A DNA stretch of 36,346 nucleotides from an uncultured Bacilli bacterium (GTDB taxonomy: Bacteria > Bacillota_I > Bacilli_A > RF39 > UBA660). The stretch is taken from positions 1 through 36,346 of the forward strand of contig CATKZK010000010.1 of assembly GCA_949841325.1 (NCBI GenBank), written 5' to 3'. Made by a program: the position numbers and the translations under genes. Under the pieces are notes generated by a model. The model made no database searches and was not told where the DNA came from. It worked only from the letters and a program-made list of their open reading frames with translations. Shown in pieces: positions 1 to 7,794 of this stretch; position 1 is the first letter of the stretch, and each line of letters starts with the position of its first letter.

Positions 1-6
1 TTCAAT

Positions 7-55
7 ATTATACTTTTTTTTTTTTTTTTTTAGCAACACCTAATTCATTTGTCAA
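7..55 (-). promoter_or_regulatory. Poly-A-tract promoter-like element (copy 1), reading off the left edge
   Basis: On the minus strand: TTGACA (55-50), 17 bases, TTGCTA (36-31) running into an uninterrupted A18 tract (31-14), one G, then a perfect TATAAT (12-7). TTGCTA to TATAAT is 18 bases, almost all A, so the homopolymer would set the -35/-10 spacing. TTGACA is also 17 bases from TAAAAA (32-27), which carries an extended -10 TGC, giving a nested alternative promoter whose start would lie inside the A tract. A second copy with the same order of boxes lies at 20053-20102. The regulated gene is outside the window. The boxes are seen; promoter function and length switching are inferred. Confidence 0.55.
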
Positions 56-75
56 TACTTAAATGTTGTATTCAT

Positions 76-116
76 AAAAAGTAAGTAGTTCTTCCCATTC
101 TATCGACTACTTACTT
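76..116 (-). terminator. Intrinsic terminator after the DUF2207 gene
   Basis: A perfect 11-base inverted repeat (79-89 with 106-116, arm AAGTAAGTAGT) with a 16-base loop lies just beyond the stop codon of the DUF2207 gene. On the minus strand it is followed only by a short T run, so it is a weak or moderate terminator. It separates this operon from the poly-A promoter element at 7-55. Confidence 0.5.
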
Positions 117-119
117 CTG

Positions 120-1694
120 TTATTTTTTCTTTGGCATGTCTATTCTTTTTTTTGCCTTTTTCTTACTTTCTTTATGGTATTTTAAAACATCATCATATAA
201 ATCTTCATAAATAGGCTTAACACTTTCAAATTCTTGTAACAAATGGGCTAATACATTCTTTGGATTTTTTCTTAAAATTTCTTTACTCACTTGTCCACCT
301 ATACCAAGAAGTTCCGCCATAATGAGCAGTTCTTTATATTTATCAACAGTTAATTCTGTTTGTCTAGGTACTTGATTAAAATACAACAAATATTTTTTTA
401 CGCCCTTTATTCTCTCAATCTCTTGTAAATATTCCTCTTGCAAGACATCTTCTGTTTTTCCCCATTTTTTTACTTCTTTTATCTTCCCTTGCTTCTTTGC
501 TTCTTCTACAACGACTTGACGTGTATTTTTAAACCAGTAATAAAAGTCTTTTTCATTTATCTTACAGTATTTAGATAGTTTCATTTTATCTAATCCATGT
601 TTTGAGGATGAAGAGAGAAAATATTCATAAAGATCAGAATCTAAAAAGTTTGAAAATATTTGATTCTCTTTAAAATGCAATGTGCTTGTATTTTCCATTT
701 TTACAATAGTTACTCGCTGTTCAAATAACCATTTCAATAGGATAGCATCTATTAGATGTACTTTTGATTTTAAAAGTCCTGCTCGTTCAGTCAAGTCATT
801 AAGGACATATAAATCTCCTCCACAAGGAACAGAATCATAACATGGAACATCTTCCATATCAGAAAATTCCAGCTTTTTTTGCCTTTCATTTTTATTTTTC
901 CCAAAAAAGTGAATGATGAACCATCCAATTACTAGAAGTATGGTTAAACCAAGTAAAAGATAGACAATTTCTTCTTTTATAAAGGATAAGATTTTATCCA
1001 TTACATGATTTTCTACCAAAGTTTTATCATATATTTCCTGAAATGATTCTTCACTCTTCCTAACACTTGTGTAAAAGTTTTCGGTAAAACGTGTCATTAA
1101 GACAACATTAGAGATGGGACTTATTTCATTAGAAGATACATATAATTTCCCATCTCCAAAACTTGCTGTTATATTCTTACCTATTGCATATAAGGCTGTA
1201 TTTGTTTCTGTAAATGGTATTTCACTTGCAATTGTTACACTGACATGATTATATGTATGTTCTCCTGATAAAGGAATAAACTGCCAATAGATTCCCTGTA
1301 CATCTTTAAACTGCATGATAAAATGTGGAATTGTATATTCTAATGAATATGCCGCTTCTTCTCCTTTTGTCATGAAATGAATTTCAGTTAGAGTATCCTT
1401 CTTTGAAACAAAAAAGTGTCCTTCTTTTAATTGTTCTAAGGTATCAACTTCTTTTAAATTGCTTTCTTTTTCGTTCTTTATAACAATGTCTTTTATCTCT
1501 GTATCAATATCAAAAAGAAAATCTTTCTTAAATGATCGCGTTTCTTGTTTAGGCATTCCCCAGTTTTCTACAAAATGAGCATTTCCTTCGCTATCGATTT
1601 GAACATTAATATCTAAAAAGTTTACTTTTCCGCCAGCATATACACAGGGAACTAAAAATAAATAGATAAGTAAAGAAAATATCGTTTTTTTCAT
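120..1694 (-). CDS. DUF2207-type membrane protein
   Basis: 524-residue exported membrane protein of unknown function. It starts with a signal peptide (MKKTIFSLLIYLFLVPCVYA), followed by an extracytoplasmic beta-rich domain of about 220 residues with the look of the DUF2207 N-terminal domain, one membrane helix at about 243-264 and a large lysine-rich cytoplasmic part. The stretch DVPCYDSVPCGGDL after the helix resembles the conserved post-helix segment of DUF2207 proteins. I chose the ATG at 1694 because AGGAGG sits at 1701-1706, six bases upstream, and the signal peptide begins there; an upstream extension has no ribosome site. It is last in an operon, and its ATG overlaps the prepilin peptidase stop as ATGA. 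That coupling hints at a surface role linked to the pilin-type genes, but this is inference. Confidence 0.8.
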   Translation of the reverse strand: MKKTIFSLLIYLFLVPCVYAGGKVNFLDINVQIDSEGNAHFVENWGMPKQETRSFKKDFLFDIDTEIKDIVIKNEKESNLKEVDTLEQLKEGHFFVSKKDTLTEIHFMTKGEEAAYSLEYTIPHFIMQFKDVQGIYWQFIPLSGEHTYNHVSVTIASEIPFTETNTALYAIGKNITASFGDGKLYVSSNEISPISNVVLMTRFTENFYTSVRKSEESFQEIYDKTLVENHVMDKILSFIKEEIVYLLLGLTILLVIGWFIIHFFGKNKNERQKKLEFSDMEDVPCYDSVPCGGDLYVLNDLTERAGLLKSKVHLIDAILLKWLFEQRVTIVKMENTSTLHFKENQIFSNFLDSDLYEYFLSSSSKHGLDKMKLSKYCKINEKDFYYWFKNTRQVVVEEAKKQGKIKEVKKWGKTEDVLQEEYLQEIERIKGVKKYLLYFNQVPRQTELTVDKYKELLIMAELLGIGGQVSKEILRKNPKNVLAHLLQEFESVKPIYEDLYDDVLKYHKESKKKAKKRIDMPKKK

Positions 1695-2461
1695 ACATTT
1701 CCTCCTAATAATACACTTAAAAATGTAAGAATGTATTCCATATTCCATAAGAGTAGTAAAATGGCACTTGCTAAAAATGGCCCAAAAGGTAAAATTCCAC
1801 TCTTCTTTTTAAATGAAATATAAAGAGCATATGGAAGAGCTAAAAAGGCTCCTACAAAGATATAAAGAACCCCAACCTTTGCTCCTAAGATATATCCTGC
1901 TAAGAAAGAAAGCTTTACATCTCCCCATCCTAAAGATTCTTGTTTAAAAGCCTGATCTCCTACTTTTTTAACGAAGAACATCAGAAGAAATAATAAAACT
2001 CCACTTACTACTTTTTTAAGGATATAAATAATACCTCCTTGAAAAAAGTAAAGAACTGTCAATATGAGAATTCCCGCTATTAAAACCTCGTCTAAAATTA
2101 CCATAAAACGAGCATCACTGGCAATCGTAATGATTACTATGGAAGAAACGACAATGGAAACTAAAGTCATCACAGAAAAACCAAAGAGATAATAGGAAAA
2201 GGCAAAAAGAATTCCCGTCAAGAGTTCAATGAGAGGATATTGAATGGAGATTTTCATTTTGCATTCTTTACACTTTCCCTTAAGTCCAATATACGAAAAA
2301 ACTGGTATTAATTCATACCAGGATAAACGATGATTGCAATTTGTACAATGAGACCCTGGAAAGAGAATTGATTCACATTTGGATAGGCGAAGGGCCACTA
2401 CATTATAGAATGACCCCAAAAATAAGCCAATAACAAATAGATAAAGTAAAATCACATCCAT
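1691..2461 (-). CDS. Type IV prepilin peptidase (A24 family)
   Basis: 256-residue polytopic membrane aspartic protease that removes leader peptides from type IV pilin-like proteins and usually N-methylates the new N-terminus. The N-terminal GSFYNVVALRL motif is followed by the zinc-type pair C39-x2-C42 and C64-x2-C67, which marks the bifunctional class with the methyltransferase domain. The catalytic aspartates are D116 in the D-ARFM segment and D181 in GWGDVK (the GxGD motif). The rest is hydrophobic helices. AGGAGG lies seven bases before the ATG. It is preceded by the PilC-type gene (21-base gap) and overlaps the DUF2207 gene by four bases. No pilin or ATPase gene is visible in the window, so its substrates are encoded elsewhere. 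Confidence 0.95.
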   Translation of the reverse strand: MDVILLYLFVIGLFLGSFYNVVALRLSKCESILFPGSHCTNCNHRLSWYELIPVFSYIGLKGKCKECKMKISIQYPLIELLTGILFAFSYYLFGFSVMTLVSIVVSSIVIITIASDARFMVILDEVLIAGILILTVLYFFQGGIIYILKKVVSGVLLFLLMFFVKKVGDQAFKQESLGWGDVKLSFLAGYILGAKVGVLYIFVGAFLALPYALYISFKKKSGILPFGPFLASAILLLLWNMEYILTFLSVLLGGNV

Positions 2462-2482
2462 GTTGTTTCCTCCTATATAGGT

Positions 2483-4057
2483 CTAAAGTATTTCAGAATA
2501 TAAACTAAACATTGGAACAATAACCGCAATCATGATTCCACCAACAACAACAGCAAGGAAGATAATGAGAATTGGTTCAATTAAACTTTTCATGGAATCA
2601 ATCATCATTTTATGTTGTTCAGCATAATAATCGGATACTCTTCCCATCATTTCTGCAAGTTCCCCTGTTGACTCTCCTGTAACCATCATGTAGTAAGCAA
2701 CTTCTGGTATCGCCCAGTGATCTTTAAAGGATGCCGATATTTTTTCTCCACGACCAATATAATTAATTGTATTGATCATAATCTCACGATAAATTTCATT
2801 AGTTGTCACTTTTCCTAAGATGTCCATCGATTCTGTAATAAAGACATTATTTCGAAGCAAACTTGAAAAAGTCTTTGTAAAGATCATCATTTCTTTATAG
2901 ATAATGATTTTTCCAAAAACAGGAATTTTCATCATCACAGTTTGCATAAAATATTTAAATGCTTTGATATTTTTATAAAGAATACATAATACAGCAATAA
3001 ATGTCGCTAGGACAACGAAGATATATAATAGATTTGCTTGCATAAAGTCACTCATCACAATAATGAATGATGTGATTGGATTTAATCTAACACCTGCCGT
3101 ATTGTAAATTCCTACGAACTGTGGAATCAAATAGACGAGAATAAAAACGACAACGGCGATAGAAAAGAGAAAGACAAGTGTTGGATATGTCATGGCACTA
3201 ATCATTTCTTTTCTTGTAGTCTCTGTTGCTTTATAGTAATCTGCCATTTCATCAAGAGTTCCCTCTAAATCACCTGTTGCTTCTGCTGATTTTACCATAT
3301 TTACAAGTAATGTAGGAAAAGCTTCTCCCTGTTTTTCAAGACAGGTTGAAAAACTTTCTCCTAATGTTAAGTTGTAGACAACTGAATCAAATGTTCTTTT
3401 TATATTCGCATTCTTTTTTCCCATTTGTTTACTTAGTATACGCATAGCGTCTGTAAGCGCAATTCCCGCTTTTAAATAGGTCGATAATTGCTGTAACCAA
3501 AAGACAATGTCTTTGATTTTTATTTTGCTTGAACCAAATAGACTTGTTCCATATAATTTTTCAATCCATGGAGATGTCTCTATTTTAAATACTTTATACC
3601 CTTCATTTTCTAGGAAGGTATACACCTCTATTTTAGAGAATGCAAGAAATGTATTAGACACTTGTTTTCCATCTGGACTTAAAGCTACATAACGATAAGT
3701 AACAGGTTTTGCACTTCGTACTTCTTCTGCGGCATCGATGGAATTAATCAATTCTTCACGTGCTTTAATTAAATTTGGGCTTACCTTTACTTCTTTTTTC
3801 TGTGGAGCATGAAGAATAGCCTCAGCTGCGCTTTTGGTATTCTTCACATCCTCTTCTGTCATGTTGGCACCTCTTAGTTCTGTCTCTTGTGGCTTGTTGA
3901 TGCTATTATAAAGCGTCATGCTAGAGCGTGTCCAAAGCAAAATCACAGGTGTTGCAATAAGATTTAAAACATAATAAACACCTAGACAAACATACATTGG
4001 AAAAAAAAGAAAAAAGTTTGCTTGTTTATGTCCCCCATTTGTATTTGTCAACCCCAT
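2483..4057 (-). CDS. Type II secretion/type IV pilus inner-membrane platform protein (PilC/GspF family)
   Basis: 524-residue membrane platform protein of a type IV filament or competence-type machine; in the family it anchors the assembly ATPase. It has two T2SSF repeats, about 185-308 and 388-513, each with the conserved TGE/TGD...L signature (SAEATGDLEGTL, VTGESTGELAEM). Membrane helices lie near 292-313, 343-360 and 493-515. The region 118-160 is the usual N-terminal PilC-type subdomain (YRYVALSPDGKQV). Unusually, about 115 extra residues precede it, with a long hydrophobic stretch at 16-43 and a charged linker, so it is longer than the common family length of roughly 400. The ATG at 4057 has AGAAGG 13 bases upstream, a long spacing. 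It is first in its operon behind the promoter at 4101-4129. Confidence 0.92.
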   Translation of the reverse strand: MGLTNTNGGHKQANFFLFFPMYVCLGVYYVLNLIATPVILLWTRSSMTLYNSINKPQETELRGANMTEEDVKNTKSAAEAILHAPQKKEVKVSPNLIKAREELINSIDAAEEVRSAKPVTYRYVALSPDGKQVSNTFLAFSKIEVYTFLENEGYKVFKIETSPWIEKLYGTSLFGSSKIKIKDIVFWLQQLSTYLKAGIALTDAMRILSKQMGKKNANIKRTFDSVVYNLTLGESFSTCLEKQGEAFPTLLVNMVKSAEATGDLEGTLDEMADYYKATETTRKEMISAMTYPTLVFLFSIAVVVFILVYLIPQFVGIYNTAGVRLNPITSFIIVMSDFMQANLLYIFVVLATFIAVLCILYKNIKAFKYFMQTVMMKIPVFGKIIIYKEMMIFTKTFSSLLRNNVFITESMDILGKVTTNEIYREIMINTINYIGRGEKISASFKDHWAIPEVAYYMMVTGESTGELAEMMGRVSDYYAEQHKMMIDSMKSLIEPILIIFLAVVVGGIMIAVIVPMFSLYSEIL

Positions 4058-4100
4058 AATACTTTTGACACCTTCTCTCTAGTATCTCACTATTGTAAAC

Positions 4101-4129
4101 ATTATAACATAAATTATGATAAGTTTAAA
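4101..4129 (-). promoter_or_regulatory. SigA-type promoter for the pilC-like operon
   Basis: TTTAAA (4129-4124), 17-base spacer, TATAAT (4106-4101) with an extended -10 TG (TGTTATAAT). It lies 44 bases before the start codon of the PilC-type gene and nothing else on this strand lies between. Confidence 0.65.
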
Positions 4130-4171
4130 CATTTTTATAAAAATAATCATATAATTTAATAGGTGATCCTA

Positions 4172-4423
4172 ATGAACTTTAATTTTTCCTCTTTTTTAAA
4201 CGGAAGTCTTCGTATCTTAAATATCGCGAATCGAACACTTCCTTTAATCAAGGAAGCAACACCTGCTATAAAAAATATAAAAAAGAAATACCAAGATTTT
4301 AAAAGACCAAATAGGCAGGGAAATAATGGAAACAATGTAAAAACGCCTCCTTTTATAGAGAAGAAAAAGACTGGGAACATCCAGCTTTCTTCCCCTTCTA
4401 ACTTGCCTACTTTTTTTAAATAA
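4172..4423 (+). CDS. Small VrrA/YqfQ-like protein
   Basis: 83-residue protein that resembles the YqfQ/VrrA group of Firmicutes: an N-terminal FLNGSLRILNIANRTLPLI-like segment, a lysine-rich middle and a low-complexity Asn/Pro/Ser tail. The function of this group is unknown. The ATG at 4172 is preferred over a GTG at 4163 because AGGTGA (4161-4166) lies five bases before it and the GTG falls inside that site. It is a single plus-strand gene divergent from the pilC-like operon and convergent with the small membrane gene ending at 4432. Family assignment is by sequence feel only. Confidence 0.6.
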   Translation: MNFNFSSFLNGSLRILNIANRTLPLIKEATPAIKNIKKKYQDFKRPNRQGNNGNNVKTPPFIEKKKTGNIQLSSPSNLPTFFK

Positions 4424-4431
4424 TGATAAAC

Positions 4432-4689
4432 TTAATTTGATATGAATTGGAGGATCGTATATCCTAATAGAAATAAAAAAAGTCCACCATTCAAAAAACA
4501 AGTCACGTAATTCCATTTACTTTTGAATTTAATCAAAATATAGCCATTTAATATAATGGCAATACTTGTCGATATGCTAGCTATTAAACAATTTACAGGG
4601 GTTCTTTCTTCTGATAATATAAAAAGAATTAAAATAACGTTAACTAGGAGTATATCGACTCCTGCTTTTTTCAGTTCATTTTTTTTCAT
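4432..4689 (-). CDS. Small hypothetical membrane protein
   Basis: 85 residues, mostly hydrophobic, with three likely membrane helices (about 11-27, 36-54 and 64-82) and a short basic N-terminus (MKKNELKKAG). I do not recognise a family. A good ribosome site (AAAGGAG) precedes the ATG by seven bases, which supports it as a real gene. It lies downstream of tagD, beyond the hairpin at 4710-4733, so it may be read by readthrough from the teichoic acid operon or from its own promoter, which I could not identify. Confidence 0.6.
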   Translation of the reverse strand: MKKNELKKAGVDILLVNVILILFILSEERTPVNCLIASISTSIAIILNGYILIKFKSKWNYVTCFLNGGLFLFLLGYTILQFISN

Positions 4690-4706
4690 TCAAGACTCCT
4701 TTATAA

Positions 4707-4733
4707 GAAAAAGAATGCCTATTCACATTCTTT
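4707..4733 (-). terminator. Terminator after tagD
   Basis: A perfect 8-base stem (AAAGAATG with CATTCTTT; 4710-4717 and 4726-4733), an 8-base loop and a TTTTTC tail on the minus strand, just after the tagD stop codon. It probably ends the long surface-polymer operon. Confidence 0.65.
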
Positions 4734-4738
4734 GCTTT

Positions 4739-5179
4739 TTATTTTGCATGGGGTTCGGGAATTTGATTGACACCACTTACAGGTTGTTGTAATCCCAAAT
4801 CCTCTTTTATTTGGCTTGTTGAAATACCTTCTGTTCGATCTAAATAGACAACTTCACAATATTCTTTTAAATAATCGAAACGTGGACTGTCTTTCCAATC
4901 ACTTCCCATAACGACAACATCGATATGATAATTTATTACATCATCCTTTTTTTGTTCCCAGTTTTCCTCAGGAATAACGAGGTCTACATAACGGATAGCT
5001 TCTAACATCATCTTTCTCGTTTCGTAATTGTGATAAGCAGCTTTATTTTTTAATTCATTAAATTCATCTGTTGAAAGGGCGACAATTAAATAATCTCCTA
5101 GTTCTTTGGCCCTTTTTAATAATCTAATATGACCATAATGTAATAAATCAAATGTTCCATATGTCAATACTCTTTTCAT
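4739..5179 (-). CDS. tagD: Glycerol-3-phosphate cytidylyltransferase
   Basis: 146-residue cytosolic nucleotidyltransferase that joins glycerol 3-phosphate and CTP to give CDP-glycerol, the building block used by TagF-type polymerases. It has the N-terminal YGTFDLLHYGH segment with the HxGH motif at 14-17, and the family ISTSQI motif near 118-124. Length fits TagD/TarD (about 130-140) with a short extra Pro-rich tail. Its ATG overlaps the tagH stop by four bases (ATGA), so the two are translationally coupled, and TagG lies just beyond. Three TagF-family proteins within 15 kb would use its product. Confidence 0.95.
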   Translation of the reverse strand: MKRVLTYGTFDLLHYGHIRLLKRAKELGDYLIVALSTDEFNELKNKAAYHNYETRKMMLEAIRYVDLVIPEENWEQKKDDVINYHIDVVVMGSDWKDSPRFDYLKEYCEVVYLDRTEGISTSQIKEDLGLQQPVSGVNQIPEPHAK

Positions 5180-5967
5180 TTTTTCTCTCCTTCTACTCCC
5201 ATGAATTCTTCATATTTAGGGATGACTTCACTAGCAGTCCCTTTCATCACAACTTCTCCCTTTTCTAGCCATAATACTTCATCGCATAATTCTTTGATCG
5301 TTCCTAAACTATGTGACACTATAATTACTGTACGATGGGTATCTGAGATAAGTTCTTTCATTTTATTGTAACTCTTCTCTTTAAATTTGGCATCTCCTAC
5401 AGATAATACTTCATCGATAAGCATAATATCAGTTTCTAAAATAGCCGTTATGGCAAAGGCAAGTTTGGAATACATTCCCGAAGAATAAGTCTTCACTGGT
5501 TTTTTAATGAAATCTCCAATATCGGCAAAATCGATAATTTCTTTTTCTTTTTTTGCTATTTCTTCTTCAGAAAATCCAAGCAACATTCCCGATAAATAAA
5601 TATTCTCTTTCCCTGTTAATTTTTTATTGAAACCAACTCCAATAGAAAGTAAAGAGATGGTTCTTCCATGTAAGTCAATGCTTCCTGTATCAGGAGAAAA
5701 GATTCCCGCAATGGCACGAAGCATAGTTGACTTACCAGCACCATTTTGACCAATGATTCCAAGGATTTTTCCCTCTTCTACTTCAAAACTTACACCTCTT
5801 AATGCTTTATAGGTTTCTACTTTATCTCCCATATTTTTCCATGACGCCCGTATGGAAGTTTTTTTAAGTCCTCGATAGGTAATATGTAAGTTATCAACAG
5901 TAACCGCAATATTTTTTGCTTGTTCTACTTTTTTTGTTACAGTCTCTTTTTTCTTTGTCTTTTTCAT
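5176..5967 (-). CDS. tagH: Teichoic acid export ABC transporter, ATP-binding subunit
   Basis: 263-residue ABC ATPase that powers export of lipid-linked wall teichoic acid through TagG. Walker A is GQNGAGKST (73-81), the signature is the reduced YSSGM form (161-165) typical of polysaccharide exporters, Walker B is IMLIDEVLSVGD (181-192) and the switch histidine is in SHS (219). The length matches the short TarH form; it lacks the long C-terminal extracytoplasmic domain of Bacillus subtilis TagH. Its start codon shares one base with the tagG stop (TAATG), and its own stop overlaps the tagD start. Confidence 0.93.
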   Translation of the reverse strand: MKKTKKKETVTKKVEQAKNIAVTVDNLHITYRGLKKTSIRASWKNMGDKVETYKALRGVSFEVEEGKILGIIGQNGAGKSTMLRAIAGIFSPDTGSIDLHGRTISLLSIGVGFNKKLTGKENIYLSGMLLGFSEEEIAKKEKEIIDFADIGDFIKKPVKTYSSGMYSKLAFAITAILETDIMLIDEVLSVGDAKFKEKSYNKMKELISDTHRTVIIVSHSLGTIKELCDEVLWLEKGEVVMKGTASEVIPKYEEFMGVEGEKK

Positions 5968-6758
5968 TATATCACCTTCGCATAACTATTTTCATTTTTG
6001 TGAATGACATGTACACCAAATGCACAAAGCATGATACCAATGATAAGCCAAACAGCTAAACCTTCAAAACTTGGAAGCTTTGCATAGAGCATTACTTTTC
6101 TTAATTCGTTCATGCAAAATGCTGCAGGATTGACTCTCAATAAAAAGAAACATAATGTCGGATTTTTTTTCCCTAGTCTTTCATTGATATTGTAAAATAT
6201 ACCTGATAAATAGAAAATCATTCTTAAAACAATATTGGTAAGGTTGCTTAAATCATTTAACGTTACTCCAAAATGCATAAGTAACATTCCCACTCCAAAA
6301 GATAGTACATATAGAACGATTAATATAGGAATAAAAAATAGAATATGCCAGCTAAGAGGAACTCCTTGAAAGATCATAAGGCCAAAAGTAATGATCAAGG
6401 AAATACCCATTTTGAAAAGATATGTAAATGATTTTGACAATAATAGGATATATTTTGGAATATATACTTTTGTTACTAAATCACGATTATTGGTAATTAA
6501 TTTCACACTCCCTGTAACCATGCGATTGAAAAATTCCCACGCGGTTTGTCCTACAAAAACAAAGGAAGCAAAATATTTCGTATTGTTAGGAAACACTACA
6601 CCAAAAACAAACGTGTAAATAAGCATAAAGCAAAAAGGCTCAATGATCCACCACATCCAGTTTAAATAAGAATCTGCAACTTCACTTTTTAGTTCAGCTT
6701 TAGCCGAACGAACAGCATATTTGTAGTATTTTTTTATATTAGAAAAAAACTTTTTCAT
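5967..6758 (-). CDS. tagG: Teichoic acid export ABC transporter, permease subunit
   Basis: 263-residue ABC-2 type permease with six likely membrane helices. The N-terminal amphipathic lead, then SYLNWMWWIIEPFCFMLI, is typical of TagG/KpsM-type exporters, as is the C-terminal LRVNPAAFCMNELRKVM segment. It pairs with the adjacent TagH to move undecaprenyl-linked teichoic acid across the membrane. AAGGAGA lies six bases before the ATG. The acyltransferase gene ends 22 bases upstream, so both are in one operon with the glycosylation genes. Confidence 0.93.
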   Translation of the reverse strand: MKKFFSNIKKYYKYAVRSAKAELKSEVADSYLNWMWWIIEPFCFMLIYTFVFGVVFPNNTKYFASFVFVGQTAWEFFNRMVTGSVKLITNNRDLVTKVYIPKYILLLSKSFTYLFKMGISLIITFGLMIFQGVPLSWHILFFIPILIVLYVLSFGVGMLLMHFGVTLNDLSNLTNIVLRMIFYLSGIFYNINERLGKKNPTLCFFLLRVNPAAFCMNELRKVMLYAKLPSFEGLAVWLIIGIMLCAFGVHVIHKNENSYAKVI

Positions 6759-6780
6759 ATCGATTCTCCTTATGATTCCA

Positions 6781-7794
6781 TTATATCATTCTTTTAACAC
6801 ATTTGAAAGCTAATATATGCGTTTCTATCTTATAAAGAATATACGCAAACAAGGTGGATAGTAACGCACTCATTGTAAAATTTAAAAAAATATTCATATC
6901 GCCTCCATTTAAATAAACTAACACTTGTTGAATTGGAAAACCCACTAAATAAATCTGATAAGATAAATGTTCTAACAAACCAATTTTAAGAGTGCATTTT
7001 TTAAATAAAGTAATGAAAACATATAATATATACGGAAATAATCCTACCATAGCTACATACATAAAAACTATATCTCTTAGAAAAATTAAACAAACAAATA
7101 AAAGAATTGCAAAAATTAAGAACTTTAAATTACACGTAATCTTTTCTTCATAAAGACTTATAAATATACTAGTAGCAAAGATTAAAAAAGGACGTATCAT
7201 AGAAGACAATATTTCCAAGTTCAAATAACAAAATAACTTATCTCCTATAAAACAAAGAAGTATAGTCGCTACAAATATAAAAAGATATTTTCTTACATGT
7301 AAAAAATGAAATTTTTTAACCAAATAAAGATATAGATAGCTAAGCATTTCCACACTCAGAGTCCACAAAGCTCCATTTATAGTACTTCCAAAAATATTAT
7401 TTTCAAACACTCCTGGTAAAGAATGAACAGGAATAAAGACACAATTTAGTAAATATAAATACGTATTTTTATTCGAAAAATATTGTGTAATCGATAGTGT
7501 TGTAAAAATAGGACCTAATAAAAAAATAGTCACAAGAATTACGACGATTAAAGAAGGTAGTAGCCGAGAAAATCTTTTACGAAAAAACTTTTCAGTTCCA
7601 TTCTTCATTATACTTTTCGTAATATAGTACCCCGAAAAAAAGAAGAAGACACTCACAGCGATTCCTCCAAAGTCAATAATTCCATGACTATACTGACTTA
7701 ATGGATCAGGTAAATTCTGCGCTATCGTATAAGAGTGAGAAAAAATAACTAAGTATGCACATATGCATTTCAAGAAATTTGTAGCTTTGTTCAT
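6781..7794 (-). CDS. Acyltransferase family 3 (OafA-like) membrane protein
   Basis: 337-residue polytopic membrane acyltransferase of the OafA/acyltransferase-3 type, which moves acyl groups (often acetyl) onto surface sugars or polymers. The N-terminus has the family pattern: FLKCICAYLVIFSHSY with the conserved histidine in the first helix, then VSVFFFFSGYYITKS. About ten hydrophobic segments follow. Its start overlaps the upstream glycosyltransferase stop (ATGA). The place in the operon suggests the target is the teichoic acid or a sugar on it; this is inference from position. Confidence 0.88.
   Translation of the reverse strand: MNKATNFLKCICAYLVIFSHSYTIAQNLPDPLSQYSHGIIDFGGIAVSVFFFFSGYYITKSIMKNGTEKFFRKRFSRLLPSLIVVILVTIFLLGPIFTTLSITQYFSNKNTYLYLLNCVFIPVHSLPGVFENNIFGSTINGALWTLSVEMLSYLYLYLVKKFHFLHVRKYLFIFVATILLCFIGDKLFCYLNLEILSSMIRPFLIFATSIFISLYEEKITCNLKFLIFAILLFVCLIFLRDIVFMYVAMVGLFPYILYVFITLFKKCTLKIGLLEHLSYQIYLVGFPIQQVLVYLNGGDMNIFLNFTMSALLSTLFAYILYKIETHILAFKCVKRMI

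Noticed and set aside
4150-4155. TATAAT as promoter of the YqfQ-like gene
   Set aside because: Only 16 bases before the ATG, so transcription would start inside the ribosome site; no good -35.
4163-4171. GTG start for the YqfQ-like gene
   Set aside because: The GTG lies inside the AGGTGA ribosome site that serves the ATG at 4172.
4244-4516. Minus-strand open frames overlapping the YqfQ-like gene
   Set aside because: No ribosome site, low-complexity Phe/Ile-rich translations, and they overlap two better-supported genes; they are shadows.
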